From Sabellastarte sp. h YS-2021 (Eukaryota; Annelida; Polychaeta; Sabellida; Sabellidae), in contig OZ024933.1 of NCBI GenBank assembly GCA_964017235.1, forward strand, positions 6,141,962-6,205,961: DNA of 64,000 bases, written 5' to 3'. The first letter of the stretch is position 1; each line of letters begins with the position of its first letter. This document shows, piece after piece, positions 36,801 to 43,590 of this stretch. Both the position numbers and the translations under genes were made by a program. Below the pieces are notes generated by a model. It had not been told where the DNA came from, did not search any database, and saw nothing but the letters and a program-made list of their open reading frames with translations.

Positions 36801-36998
36801 TGCTTCACTACTGAAGTTTCGGTAACATGGTGTCACAAAGCTTAGGCCAGCTAACTTTGACGGAATTGTTTTCGCATAATAAGCATGAACACTTTGACTT
36901 GGAACATTCCACAAATGTCGGCCTGCAACAATCTGCCCACAGGATTTATTTGTCGCTAAAAACTGTTTGAATATAGAGTTTCTTTTAAACATTCTCAT
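6867..36998 (-). CDS. RMND1 orthologue, 12 coding exons (gene span)
   Basis: Host gene for a mitochondrial inner-membrane protein of the RMD1/sif2 (DUF155) family. In animals RMND1 supports mitochondrial translation, probably by tethering or stabilising mitoribosomes near mRNA processing sites. Twelve exons join with compatible phases into 1335 nt (444 aa). The N-terminus (about residues 1-45) is rich in K/R and lacks D/E, as expected for mitochondrial import. Residues about 195-400 carry the DUF155 core, including [38 protein letters not shown] and SIGRRVK. Residues about 424-444 form a C-terminal hydrophobic segment. An in-frame TAG 12 nt upstream of the ATG fixes the start. Human RMND1, compared from memory, matches in order and length. 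Expression and isoforms cannot be judged. Confidence 0.97.
8211..8327 (-). CDS. RMND1: RMND1 exon 11
   Basis: 39 codons, phase 0 at both ends, residues 397-435, starting [16 protein letters not shown] and ending [12 protein letters not shown]. Acceptor ...GGGGCAG, donor GTGAGT. It contains the helical stretch and most of the C-terminal hydrophobic anchor (from about residue 424). Confidence 0.96.
9127..13744 (+). repeat. 169-bp satellite array, about 27 copies
   Basis: Monomers repeat at exactly 169 bp; from 9658 to 13207 the register does not slip by a single base over 21 units. The first 3-4 copies are more diverged. Each monomer carries three self-complementary segments: TTGCCATTTTTGGCAAAA, AAAATGGCCGCCATTTT and CGAAAATTTCG. 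Because 169 is not a multiple of 3, open frames of 70-80 codons run across monomers on both strands; these are not genes. Variant positions show higher-order units of 845 bp (5 monomers, 9941 and 10786) and 507 bp (3 monomers, about 11.8-13.7 kb). Confidence 0.97.
14154..14172 (+). other. B1 3'-terminal hairpin
   Basis: CCACCCCCCAGGGGGGTGG is a perfect stem a few bases from the inferred element end. B2 has an equivalent hairpin of different loop sequence. Confidence 0.75.
15257..16103 (+). mobile_element. Element D1 with 146-bp core repeats
   Basis: Starts ATAGCATCAGAGATGCCCAT, matched by D2 at 22686. The subterminal ACCCCACAGCC at the 5' end is complementary to GGCTATGGGGT at the 3' end. 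The core (about 15505-16020) is about four repeats of 144-146 bp beginning GCACACCTACA and carrying AGGTCAAGGTCACTA. A CG-rich CGCCGCCCGCCCCCC block precedes the end. It lies in intron 10 of RMND1. No coding sequence. Confidence 0.6.
16333..16453 (-). CDS. RMND1: RMND1 exon 10
   Basis: 121 nt: one base completing residue 356, then residues 357-396. It carries the most conserved part of the DUF155 domain, [17 protein letters not shown], then [13 protein letters not shown]. Acceptor ...CTTGCAG, donor GTAAAAAAT. The human protein has the same block with few changes. Confidence 0.98.
17071..17389 (+). mobile_element. tRNA-derived SINE
   Basis: The head is tRNA-like: an A-box-like TGACCTAGTGGG at 17078 and a B box GGGTTCAAACCC at 17121-17132, at normal pol III spacing. 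A tRNA-unrelated body of about 240 bp follows, and the tail ends GCGCTGAGTATAAATACAA. It lies in intron 9 of RMND1. It does not fold as a functional tRNA. The SINE family is not identified. Confidence 0.75.
17604..17680 (-). CDS. RMND1: RMND1 exon 9
   Basis: 77 nt, residues 331-355 plus two bases of 356: [20 protein letters not shown] and EVLTL. Acceptor ...TTTCTGCAG, donor GTGAAA. The segment matches the human [20 protein letters not shown] region. Confidence 0.95.
17948..18321 (+). mobile_element. hAT-type MITE, copy 1 (374 bp)
   Basis: Ends TAGTGCTGGTATTG and (inverted) TAGTGTTGGTATCG. It is flanked by a perfect 8-bp target duplication ATAACGTC (17940-17947 and 18322-18329), the hAT hallmark. 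Subterminal TATCGATA motifs are abundant. No transposase. It lies in intron 8 of RMND1. The second copy at 23064 is also exactly 374 bp. Confidence 0.88.
18725..18789 (-). CDS. RMND1: RMND1 exon 8
   Basis: 65 nt, completing residue 309 then residues 310-330: [19 protein letters not shown] and ILE. Acceptor ...TTGTACAG, donor [15 protein letters not shown] is a signature of the RMD1 family. Confidence 0.98.
19635..19753 (-). repeat. Tandem copies of the exon 7 donor border (63-64 bp)
   Basis: Just downstream of RMND1 exon 7 the last about 30 nt of the exon and the first about 30 nt of the intron are repeated twice. GCCAGTGCA (plus strand) recurs at 19635, 19699 and, in the true exon, 19762. 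The middle copy retains an intact CAG/GTAAATA donor; the distal copy has lost the GT. See findings. Confidence 0.85.
19754..19872 (-). CDS. RMND1: RMND1 exon 7
   Basis: 119 nt, residues 269-308 plus one base of 309, ending [13 protein letters not shown], the counterpart of human LEKFAFSNALCLS. Acceptor ...CTTTTCAG, donor GTAAATA. The upstream half ([17 protein letters not shown]) is less conserved, as in other orthologues. Confidence 0.96.
20838..20923 (-). repeat. About 26-bp tandem repeat across the exon 6 donor
   Basis: The last 12 nt of exon 6 plus the donor (CAGATACTCTGA/GTAAGGTCAAGGT on the minus strand) are followed by two further copies and a partial one. Each begins CAGATA and ends AAGGT, with drifted centres. 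Only the first has a good GTAAGG donor. Confidence 0.75.
20911..21011 (-). CDS. RMND1: RMND1 exon 6
   Basis: 101 nt, residues 236-268 plus two bases of 269: starts [17 protein letters not shown], ends [11 protein letters not shown]. It corresponds to human [20 protein letters not shown]...ENEELNYIK. Acceptor ...ATCTTCAG, donor GTAAGG. Confidence 0.95.
22366..22405 (-). CDS. RMND1: RMND1 exon 5 (micro-exon)
   Basis: Only 40 nt: one base completing an Arg at 222, then residues 223-235 [13 protein letters not shown]. It matches human REGAAVFWNV. Acceptor ...CTGTTACAG, donor GTGAGA. Too short for ORF detection but conserved in position and phase. Confidence 0.95.
22686..23476 (+). mobile_element. 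Element D2, interrupted by a hAT MITE
   Basis: Starts ATAGCACCAGAGATCCCCAT like D1 and ends near GCTGTGGGGTGA, complementary to its 5' ACCCCACAGC. The tail GGATGAAAACAATA matches D1. The MITE at 23064-23437 splits it just before that tail. The core repeats are almost lost. In intron 4 of RMND1. Confidence 0.55.
23064..23437 (+). mobile_element. hAT-type MITE, copy 2 (374 bp)
   Basis: Same family, length and orientation as 17948-18321. Flanking 8-mers GTAGCCAT (23056-23063) and GTATCCAT (23438-23445) match at 7 of 8 positions, so the target duplication has one mutation. The insertion target was the tail of D2. Confidence 0.85.
23536..23690. repeat. Large imperfect inverted repeat
   Basis: Left arm GCATTCGCCAG...ATCGTACTTCCTTCCTG and right arm CAGGAAGGAAGTACGAT...CTGGCGAAT face each other around about 23590-23630. 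Related sequence (CATACTTCCTTCCTGTCTAGACAG) lies at 38670 beside DIRS relic 2, so this is probably part of a DIRS terminal region. Confidence 0.65.
23808..23986 (+). repeat. DIRS 1 left inverted repeat (179 bp)
   Basis: Begins TTACCTTATCCTCACAAGTG. It is the reverse complement of 32272-32450 with, by eye, a single mismatch. It holds a GC-rich centre with GCGCATGTCCGCGCTTGCGC. The open frame across it is repeat-derived. Confidence 0.92.
24990..25260 (-). pseudogene. DIRS tyrosine recombinase remnant
   Basis: On the minus strand, fragments resemble the segment between the two halves of the DIRS recombinase in the copy at 39700-40120 ([12 protein letters not shown] against YLNRTSDLRQNK), followed by an equivalent of LVFVSFKK in shifted frames. 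No intact catalytic set is visible. Confidence 0.5.
25750..25977 (-). pseudogene. DIRS RT/RNase H C-terminal remnant
   Basis: Carries [19 protein letters not shown], the characteristic end of the DIRS RNase H region, also present at 60676-60990 as [28 protein letters not shown] stretch follows, as expected just before the recombinase. Interrupted upstream by element C. Confidence 0.65.
25998..29296 (+). mobile_element. Element C with about 350-bp core repeats
   Basis: Starts ACTAGATTGGGCC, the ACTAGA start shared with A and B. CATATCCCCAGA at about 26025 is complementary to the 3' end TCTGGGGATAT. A CGGCGGCGGCGGCGCGACGG block precedes a 3' hairpin at 29267-29294 (arms ATATCCCC/GGGGATAT). The core is about five diverged units of about 350 bp. 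Inserted in DIRS 1. No coding sequence. An ATCCCCAGAC motif recurs at 26156, so the leader may be partly duplicated. Confidence 0.65.
27180..29060 (+). repeat. About 350-bp tandem repeat, 5 diverged copies
   Basis: CACAGGTTAA recurs at 27531, 27880, 28231 and 28588, with a drifted copy at 28939 (spacings 349, 351, 357, 351). Units share GATTTTCGGCACATGTA, CACATAGTTT, AACAGTCACAGGGCTTAAA and TTGGGTCTCTGTGG. The longer unit of the last pair has a small insertion near 28285. Confidence 0.9.
29500..29925 (+). repeat. Short diverged repeats in DIRS 1
   Basis: GAATAT..CTG....TATGAG.ATATTTC.AGGATTG.AGTAGGCCAAG recurs three times (about 29548, 29740 and 29855). It lies where the DIRS RNase H region is expected, but the reading is too broken to assign. 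Confidence 0.55.
29927..29952 (+). repeat. Poly-C run (26 C)
   Basis: Uninterrupted homopolymer. Its length in the assembly may be unreliable. Confidence 0.9.
30122..30427 (-). pseudogene. DIRS reverse transcriptase thumb remnant
   Basis: Minus-strand open stretch with [20 protein letters not shown] followed by [12 protein letters not shown], which resembles the DIRS RT thumb (G..........P.G.LHMRPLQW). The counterpart in relic 3 is near 61015-61075. Confidence 0.5.
30468..30770 (-). repeat. 151-bp tandem duplication inside the DIRS RT relic
   Basis: GAAAGAAATTTCCTG starts at 30468 and 30619; the two copies differ at a handful of bases. Each minus-strand copy reads [15 protein letters not shown] then [10 protein letters not shown], like the late palm of DIRS RT (LGF..N..KS......FLG). 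Confidence 0.75.
31960..32170 (+). repeat. Diverged tandem pair, about 100 bp
   Basis: TTCCACTGAAAACTTTACAG and TTCCACTGAAGACTTTACAG head two units, both ending CCAGTCGAATAATGG. It lies just inside the right inverted repeat of DIRS 1, where its gag-like region would be; the open frames here are not recognised. Confidence 0.6.
32272..32468 (-). repeat. DIRS 1 right inverted repeat
   Basis: 32272-32450 is the inverse of 23808-23986. A further outward stretch to 32468 (GGCTATTTTACGCAATAA) is the inverse of 24093-24110, showing that the left terminus is present in two overlapping forms. Confidence 0.9.
32985..33005 (+). repeat. Poly-G run (21 G)
   Basis: Uninterrupted homopolymer 42 nt downstream (minus-strand sense) of exon 4. 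It may affect local splicing or just be an assembly weak spot. Confidence 0.9.
33047..33128 (-). CDS. RMND1: RMND1 exon 4
   Basis: 82 nt: two bases of residue 195, residues 196-221, two bases of 222. Reads [19 protein letters not shown] then QAREIFFF. The FFF(R) end matches human TIFFFREG. Acceptor ...TGTATTTCAG, donor GTCTGTGAG (a weak donor, lacking A at +3). Confidence 0.93.
33364..33835 (+). mobile_element. Possible hAT-like MITE
   Basis: Ends GGGGTGTGAT and (inverted) TGCAGGGATTGAT are weakly complementary; the flanking 8-mers TTATTCTA and GTATTCTA match at 7 of 8. TATCGA-type subterminal motifs resemble the two 374-bp MITEs. In intron 3 of RMND1. Tentative. Confidence 0.35.
34458..34566 (-). 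CDS. RMND1: RMND1 exon 3
   Basis: 109 nt, residues 159-194 plus one base of 195: [19 protein letters not shown] then [17 protein letters not shown]. Matches human CTAFATADEYHLGNLSQDL. Acceptor ...TGTTCTCAG, donor GTTTGT. Confidence 0.96.
35493..35670 (-). CDS. RMND1: RMND1 exon 2
   Basis: 178 nt completing residue 99 then residues 100-158. A basic, Ser/Pro-rich linker ([17 protein letters not shown] at its end) between the targeting peptide and the DUF155 core. Acceptor ...AAATTTACAG, donor GTGAGG. Sequence conservation is weak, as it is in human at this place, but the KRP.....R pattern agrees. Confidence 0.88.
36703..36998 (-). CDS. RMND1: RMND1 exon 1 (first coding)
   Basis: 296 nt, residues 1-98 plus two bases. 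Starts [14 protein letters not shown]; the first about 45 residues contain many K/R and no D/E, fitting a mitochondrial presequence. The donor is GTGTATG after GAATTGAT; the neighbouring GTATGT would put a stop in frame, so phase selects the former. An in-frame TAG at -12 excludes an upstream start; Met3 (36992) is an alternative. Confidence 0.93.
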
Positions 36999-37049
36999 CT
37001 GGTGAATCTAGGCATAACTCTTGTGGTGACTCATCTTGGTATTTTCATC
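36999..37049 (-). other. RMND1 5' untranslated exon segment
   Basis: A pyrimidine-rich acceptor ...TTTTAATTTTCAG ends at 37050 directly before GATGAAAATACC, so a non-coding upstream exon and an intron probably exist. A four-codon plus stop upstream ORF (ATGAAAATACCAAGATGA reads M-K-I-P-R-stop) lies in the leader. The first exon and promoter are not located. Confidence 0.6.
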
Positions 37050-38550
37050 CTGAAAATTAAAACAAATAAAACTTTACTTTTTGAATGACAACAGTGGCAG
37101 GATAGCGGTGGGGGCTGAAATGAAACTTTTGTCACGTATATCTCTTTTTTGCACTCTCCCCTACTAAAGTAATATTCTTGGTGACAGCTACCGAACCCAT
37201 GTTATTGTGGAACTGAAATAACCTCATAGGGATTACATTGTTCATCTTGAACGAATGAACTGATATATGCACTATAGCACAAAAATAAAGCATGATTTGT
37301 GTAAATTGTCAGTGTAGTCAAAATTACAAATTCCAGACGATTAAGTCCAAACCTGTATCTGAAGTTGTTTTATCTTTAGTTTTGTGCAAAACATCTATTC
37401 ACTCTATTCAGTCTATTCTTGTTCACAGTGATAGTATCAGGGCCACCCTCCAGGTTTTCAACTGTATAAGAAATCTTGGAACTGCAACGAATGACAGATG
37501 TATTTTGAAAATGCTATGAGGTATTACCCATAAAAGTTGAAAGAGGTAATAGAAATGTCCGACAACTGACTCACAAGACTTTTGTACCAATGTTATTGTT
37601 GACATATGAATACAAAATGACACTGTTTCAATTCTGTGTTTAAAGTGCTGGTACGTGGACTATCGACCAGATTTTCCACTGAATAGAAATCACAGAACTA
37701 TGAAGAGTGGCAGATCTATTTGCAACTCCTGTAAAATATTACCCGTAAAAGTTGCAAAAGCTGTTGGAAATGTCCAAGAATTGACTCACAAGGCCGGCCA
37801 CACAACAGATTATATGAGATCTGTTTTATCTAGGAATGACTTCTATATTGACAGATTGTGCCAGAAGTACACTGCAAATAGCGACTTTTACTACTGTTAG
37901 AATTTCGAATTTAATAGGCCAGCTTTATCCAATGGTTTCCAGTGAAACAGTGGAAGAGACTGATCTGGACACATCAAGAAATGGGTGTTGGGTTCTATGT
38001 CACACCCAAGTGCACTTAATGTTTAGACTTCTTATTGTTAAAGTTGCCCACATAATTCAGCCACATAAATAGTGTTAATTTATTACAGGGTCCAGTAAAA
38101 GCTATTAAACAGTAACCTGCAGTGCAGCTAGGGTCTCATCTCAAAATGTATCTTTATTTATGTAAGGAATATCAAAGAGTAATGCACAATACGTAATTTA
38201 AACAGCATGATAGGGAAATGTAAATTACATGATCATAAATGTTTATTAATCAGGATCTGGCCTACTTCAAAGCAGTTAGATCTTGTCTGTAATGTCCAGA
38301 TCTAAAATAGGTTCTTTGACTATTGAATAAACTCAGTATGCGGTAACTGCAAAAAAGGTACAAAACAAAGGGTTATTCACTATCACAGGAAATGGTTATA
38401 TCAGAGTTAACTTGAGTCATTCCTTATATTGTTGTCAACAACAGTATTGACATAGTTTTTTTATTGGTTAATGCATGTTCTTTTATGTGATTCATTATTT
38501 GAATGTTATCTGTACATGTATATTGTTTGCTTGGGCATAAATTGTGCTGT
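37050..38550. other. Region upstream of RMND1
   Basis: Expected to hold the first non-coding exon and promoter, but I cannot place them. 37481-37610 and 37690-37800 are a diverged pair sharing ATTACCC.TAAAAGTTG, GAAATGTCC and TTGACTCACAAG. Nothing coding is recognised. Confidence 0.4.
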
Positions 38551-38918
38551 TCAGTGTCTTATTGCACAGTGTCTTATTGCACCGGTCCCGCCAACGCCAG
38601 AAAAAGACGTCCTGTATATAATACTGGCAGGACCGGTCACGGAGTGTGCATTCACTAGGTGTCGCCTCATACTTCCTTCCTGTCTAGACAGTGTGACGTC
38701 ATAGCATCTTTTTCGTTGTCTAAACATATTAAGACCCCTAGTAAGCTGATAGCGGGGCCGGATGGGTGGGCCTTGCCTGTCCATTGGATAGGGTATTAAC
38801 TTATAAAAATTTAATTTACTTATCAAATTTGCAAAATTATACGTACAGAAATCTGTGATTTATCCCCAATGTCAAACTTTCTTTTATGCTTTTTTAAAAT
38901 TTTTATTGCGTTAATACG

Positions 38919-39532
38919 GGTAAACGGACAAAACCCCACTGTGCATAACCCCACTCAGACCAAACCCCATCGGCCAAAACCCCACTCAGACACAACCCCA
39001 CTCAGATAAATAAGGATGAGGACAAAACCCCACTCTTCATGAAAAAAACAAAACATATATTAAGTGCAGAATTTTAATTGATACAAATACAAAGTCAAGA
39101 CAAAAATAGACATTGATAGACATTTGTATGAAGAACTTAATGCAAAACCATATTATATTTAAGCAGTTATAGTTTGTACCACTGAACACAAAGCCCACTT
39201 CAACATTAGCAGATTTAACTGTTCCTTTAATCATAAAAGCCTGAGTAGGTAGTACCACTGAACACAAGGCCCACTTCAACATTAGCAGATTTAACTGTTC
39301 CTTTAATCATAAATGCCTGAGCAGCTAGTACAATTAAACATGATGCCCAATTCAAACATAAGATTTAACTTAGCATTTAAAAAAAATCTTAACATCTTCA
39401 AATTTTTAAAATAATTTTAAAAGTGGGGTTTTGTCCAGAAATTAAAGTGAGTGGGGTTGTGTCTGAGTGGGGTTTTGCCTGATGGGGTTTGGTCTGAGTG
39501 GGGTTATGCCCAGTGGGGTTTTGCCCTGGATT
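38919..39532 (+). mobile_element. 614-bp TIR element (CAAAACCCCACT family)
   Basis: Inverted ends of about 100 bp are built from repeated units such as CAAAACCCCACT and CATAACCCCACTCAGAC. They are flanked by CGTTAATACG on both sides (38909-38918 and 39533-39542), a 9-10 bp target duplication. The interior has a 75-bp tandem pair starting TACCACTGAACACAA (about 39176 and 39253). No transposase. The duplication length suggests a MULE-type mobiliser, but that is inference. Confidence 0.85.
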
Positions 39533-39699
39533 CGTTAATACGTCCTATCCAATGGACAATTGCTGAATAACTACCGCTTGGAAGGCGGGTAAGCTGCTAG
39601 GGACATAAGTGAACTCATAACAGAACAAAAATTGAGAAGGCCCATATTGACCTAGGGCCAGAGAACCCTGTCAGTACCAACTAACCAGTTACCCGGAAG

Positions 39700-40120
39700 T
39701 CAACCGACGTTGCCCCCCCTCTTGATCCATGAGGAGATGGTGGCAGGTGAAATGTCCTTATCAAAACCTTTCTTGAAGGAAACAAAGACCAACTCTTTGT
39801 TCTGCCTAAGATCTGAGGTCCTATTCAAGTAATAGCAAAGGGCTCTAACTGGACACAAGAACCTGTCACCCTTGAGTGACTTATCCAGAGTGGGGGCCAG
39901 GGCTGGTATGACCACTGGAGCCACACTATCTGGACCCTCCTTAGCCAGCTGATTCTTGGATGGAAAGCTGGGTGAGGGGTACAAAGACACCTTAGACAAG
40001 TCTGACTGGTGTCTGATGTTCTTATATAGCCAAGCATGGATCTCACTCCTGCGTTTACCAGAACCCAGGGCCAGCAGAAAAACAGTCTTGAAGGTCAAGT
40101 GTTTTAGTGAGGTCCACACT
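39700..40120 (-). pseudogene. DIRS tyrosine recombinase fragment
   Basis: Reads LKHLTFKTVFLLALGSGKRR then SEIHAW, the first catalytic Arg block of DIRS recombinases, followed by VAPVVIPALAPTLDKSLKG, CPVRALCYYL and LVFVSFKKG. The frame ends before the HxxR and Tyr motifs, so the C-terminal catalytic half is missing. The open frame extending to 40248 includes unrelated BEL-side sequence. Confidence 0.8.
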
Positions 40121-40271
40121 GAAGGCAGCATCACCGGTACCGGAAGGCAGTACATCAGGACCTGCAACGGGAGCCTCAACAGGCTGGGTGGCATTCTGTT
40201 GCATCTCATCTCCTCTGGGTGGAACAGCATCACCGGTGGCCTGAACAACCGGAAGGCTCTGCAGAAAATAA

Positions 40272-41009
40272 CAAAGGGAAATATCTACACCAACAGAGGA
40301 AGAGCTGGCAGCTGCAAGAGAGGCACGTCTGAATTGCGGCTCCAAGCGTGAACAGCTGGGACGAGAAACAGGGCTCGTTGAACAGAGAATTGTGGAAGGA
40401 GAAAAAGACCAAATGGAGGCAGCACTGGGAGAACTAAAAATTGCATTTGAAGCAGTAACAGTGGCCTGTGTGCACTATGAGCCATTTCAGGGGAGAGAAA
40501 CTGACCTAGATGTGGCCGATGCTTTCTTGGAGCAGTTTTCGGTGGAATATATCACCGCGCTCAAGAAAGGGAAACGCTGCTTGAAAGGGGAAAGCGACGC
40601 CAATACAGGCAGTGCAATGTCAAATAACAATAACTTCAATGAAGTTGCATCATGGCTCACCATGCCCAAAGTCAGCGTGGGCACATATGACGGAAACCGA
40701 TTTGGATATCCTGCATTTATAAAGGTTTTTCAGCAATCGGTAAAAGGGATAACCGATGACGAAATGAAAATGATCCAGCTTTTTGACTGCACCAAAGGGG
40801 CTGTAAAAACAGCAATACAGCCCTGTGTCTTCAGTGACAATGGATTTGAGGAAGCACTGAATGTGATTAAGAAGAGGTTTGGAGATGCTGCTCTAATCAT
40901 TGAGGCAATACTGGGTGAACTGCAAATCAGTACGCCTGCAAAGACACCAACAGAACTACGGCAACTCACTGATGAGCTACAGAATGGCACTGCTACAATT
41001 CAAGAGTGA
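40272..41009 (+). pseudogene. BEL/Pao gag-like region (DUF1759)
   Basis: Open from 40272 with a charged helical N-terminus (EELAAAREARL...) and then the DUF1759 signature WLTMPKVSVGTYDGNRFGYP followed by AFIKVFQQSV. The frame closes at 41009; the continuation (RLPGYIQNKWRVKAVEYRG, then SSQAEIANDPMWG) is present at 41045-41185 in two other frames. Confidence 0.8.
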
Positions 41010-41310
41010 AAAAGAACTAGACAGTAGACACCCGCAGTTTCATGAAGTATGTGGTGACACGTCTCCCAGGGTACATACAAAACAAGTGGCGGGTCAAAGC
41101 AGTAGAATATCGGGGAGAGGACGCTACCCGGGGATCAAGGAACTTATGAAATTTGTATCCTCCCAGGCAGAGATCGCCAATGATCCAATGTGGGGCGAGA
41201 AGAAGTCGGGGACCAAACCAGCCTTCAAACAGAAGGATAGTTCCACAGTGAAGAGGGCAGTCCACGCCAACCAGGCCTCACATGCTATAGGCCAGGAAAA
41301 GAAGAAGTGA

Positions 41311-41540
41311 CTGTGCCTAATCTGCCGAAGGGTACAGAAGCTCTCGGACTGCATGGAATTCAAAGTGAAGACACCCAAAGAGAGACTGGCCTTTGCAGAG
41401 CAGAGGAAGCTCTGCCATAACTGCCTATATGACAACCACATGACAGCAGAGTGTAAGCACAGTTCCCGCTGTAGCGTCCCAGGTTGTGGTGGAAAGCATA
41501 CAAAGTTTCTTCATGTTGACAAAGAGTCACAACAGGAAAC
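41311..41540 (+). pseudogene. BEL/Pao zinc-knuckle block
   Basis: CLIC...LSDC followed by LCHNCLYDNHMTAECKHSS and CSVPGCGGKHTKFLH: the paired CCHC-like spacing usual for the BEL/Pao gag C-terminus. Confidence 0.8.
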
Positions 41541-41570
41541 TTCTCAGTGTAGAACGCTTCACAGCAGGGA

Positions 41571-41957
41571 GTGACATATGCTGCTGACAGTGGAAGAAGG
41601 CTTGGCAATGGAGCAGCGAGCATTGAAGTCAATGATGGTGCAGTCTACATACCAGTGCTGGCTGTGGAGTTTGAAGGTGGGACAAGTACGTATGGACCAC
41701 TTGACACTGGCAGTAATGCAACATTTTGCACAGAGGAAACGGCACGTATTGCTGGGATAAATAGAAGGAGGATCACTTACAGCCTGGATACATTAAACCA
41801 ACAGGCAGAAAAGAAACATAGCTGGATGGTGGACTTGCAATTAAAGAGAGAGAACGGTGGAGTCATCCAACTGTCAAATGTGTATCTAGTTCAATCCATA
41901 CCACTTCAAACAGCTGTTGTAGATTGGTCACACCTCAAGCAATATCACCATCTATGA
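41571..41957 (+). pseudogene. BEL/Pao aspartic protease (DUF1758)
   Basis: Carries the active-site motif LDTGSNATFCTEE around 41699-41740, preceded by VYIPVLAVEFEGG and followed by VYLVQSIPLQ, typical of Pao-family retroviral-like proteases. Truncated by a stop after HLKQYHHL. Confidence 0.8.
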
Positions 41958-42569
41958 GGCATCCAGCTTCCCAATCTCGCCTGAGATATTGGATTATGTC
42001 TGGGGCTCCTGATAGGACAAGATCACAGTAGCATCTTGTTCCCCTTACAGGTGAGAAGTTAGAAAAGATTAGGTCTCCCGTCTCTGAGTGGTGCCTTATC
42101 AAAACATGAAACATCTGGAATGCAATTAGCTAGTAAGAAAAGCTACTGAAGCAGTTTCTGCAGAGTTTGCTTTATGGCTTTAAATGAACAACATCCAAAA
42201 TTACAAGATCTTCAAAATTATTATATTTTCTTTTGTTTTAACTTGATTAACAATTTTAATAAAAAGGTTTAGGTTGACATATTATTTTATTTAATCTGGT
42301 GTTACCAAATAAGGACCTGGTTTACAACTCATCTTTGCCCTCTCAGAGGTTTTGGCTGTTTTATACCCGTGATAAGGCTTTTGGCAGTTTTTGATGGTTT
42401 AAACCAGTTTTTGACACTGTCACATCAAAAACAGATTTTGACATCAAAAACCCAACCCAGTAACTGATATATTTCCATGTCCAATTTGAAGCCACATCAA
42501 TATGACAGGACGAATGATCTAAACATGCTTCTTTACACCTTGATGACAACTGTGTCAGCCAGGTTACTG

Positions 42570-43445
42570 CACTATTCTTTTTGGCCAGTGAAGATTTTGA
42601 GTCACTGTGTCACATGCTCAAAATCTTCAAGTAAAAGAATTCCAAGTTGACAGATAAACAAGTGGTCATCACAAACAAAGATATGCAGGAGGGGACCACA
42701 TTCAAGAGTGAATAGCCTCATGCTAGGTTGTGCTTGTACCATACAATGACAACATTCAAAAAGGAGGGGACAACAGAAATTTCACATCAGAAATTGTGAT
42801 ACATCAAAACAGCTACTTCAAAAACTCGCCCATGAACAGAGCAAAGCGGCATACATGTAACTCTATCAGACCTTCTCACAAACTGTTCCTAAGTATGTAA
42901 AGAGATACTCTGACTCCAACTGGAATCCAATAAGGCATGAGTGGAAGGCGCGAGATCCTGTAACTTCCTCTACAACACAACAAAGAACAAACCATGTTGA
43001 GTCTTTCTTCTCACAAGTCAAATCCTGTGTCTCCCGTTGCAGTACTCTGAAGGATATGATCAGCAGATTTATGTGTTGCCTGTCCACACTTCGAGACAAG
43101 AAACACTTTACAGCAGCCCAGATTTTCAATTGCGTACAATTCTCACATAACCTTCCTTCTGGATCTAGGTGCAAAGAACTCCTCACACCATTTGCCTTTT
43201 AAGAAATCCAGAAGCAGCTGCAGCGGAGGTATTCAGCATCAACTGATGCTGGTGGGTGTGTAGAAGCAACTGGCAGGATGAGATCAACCACAACACCAGA
43301 GTATGATTGCTCATGCAACTGATGCATGCTTTTGCCATGCAAGCATACATTTGCACTTCATGAACAAAGTAGACTTGATCTTTTCTTCCTAGAGGGTGTG
43401 AATACACACTGCACAGAAACTTACAACACCACAGATAACCAATAG
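42570..43445 (+). pseudogene. MULE-like transposase with SWIM finger, decayed
   Basis: Fragments in three frames run in the order of ZSWIM3/MULE-type proteins: LASEDFESLCHMLKIFK, then VVITNKDMQEGT and CLYHTMTTFKKE (DDE-core region), then NHVESFFSQVKSC and STLKDMISRF, then LTPFAF, and a SWIM finger YDCSCN.CMLLPCKHTFAL (CxC...PCKH) near 43303-43355. Several stops interrupt it. The N-terminal part and the ends of the element were not found. Confidence 0.65.
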
Positions 43446-43590
43446 CAAGTATCCCATGGTTATACTGTCTCTTCTTGATGAGCAAACCAGAAGACCAGGC
43501 TGTGTGTTAAATTGCAATGAAAAGTATGGCAAAGCTGTCCATAAGACACAGGAATTAACCTCACTGATGTCAGTTAAAACTGCAAATAAA

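Larger units (their letters stand above)
38551..40120 (-). mobile_element. DIRS relic 2, interrupted by a TIR element
   Basis: The recombinase fragment (39700-40120) is followed, in minus-strand sense, by terminal sequence (39543-39700 and 38551-38840) that aligns with relic 3. AATTTAATTTACTTATCAAA at 38806-38825 is the AT-rich terminal motif shared with 59120 and 32480. The element at 38919-39532 is inserted in the tail. The upstream part is cut off at about 40120, where BEL sequence starts. Confidence 0.65.
40121..42100 (+). mobile_element. BEL/Pao retrotransposon, 5' half, broken
   Basis: Contains in order a gag-like DUF1759 region, a zinc-knuckle block and a DUF1758-type aspartic protease. 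No reverse transcriptase, RNase H or integrase follows, and no LTR is recognised. At least two frameshifts lie between 41009 and 41310, and a stop cuts the protease at 41955. Past 41955 protease-like sequence (LLIGQDHSSILFPL) continues in other frames and then fades. Confidence 0.8.

Noticed and set aside
42866-43186. 106-codon minus-strand open frame
   Set aside because: Antisense of the transposase relic, which gives the recognisable motifs on the plus strand.
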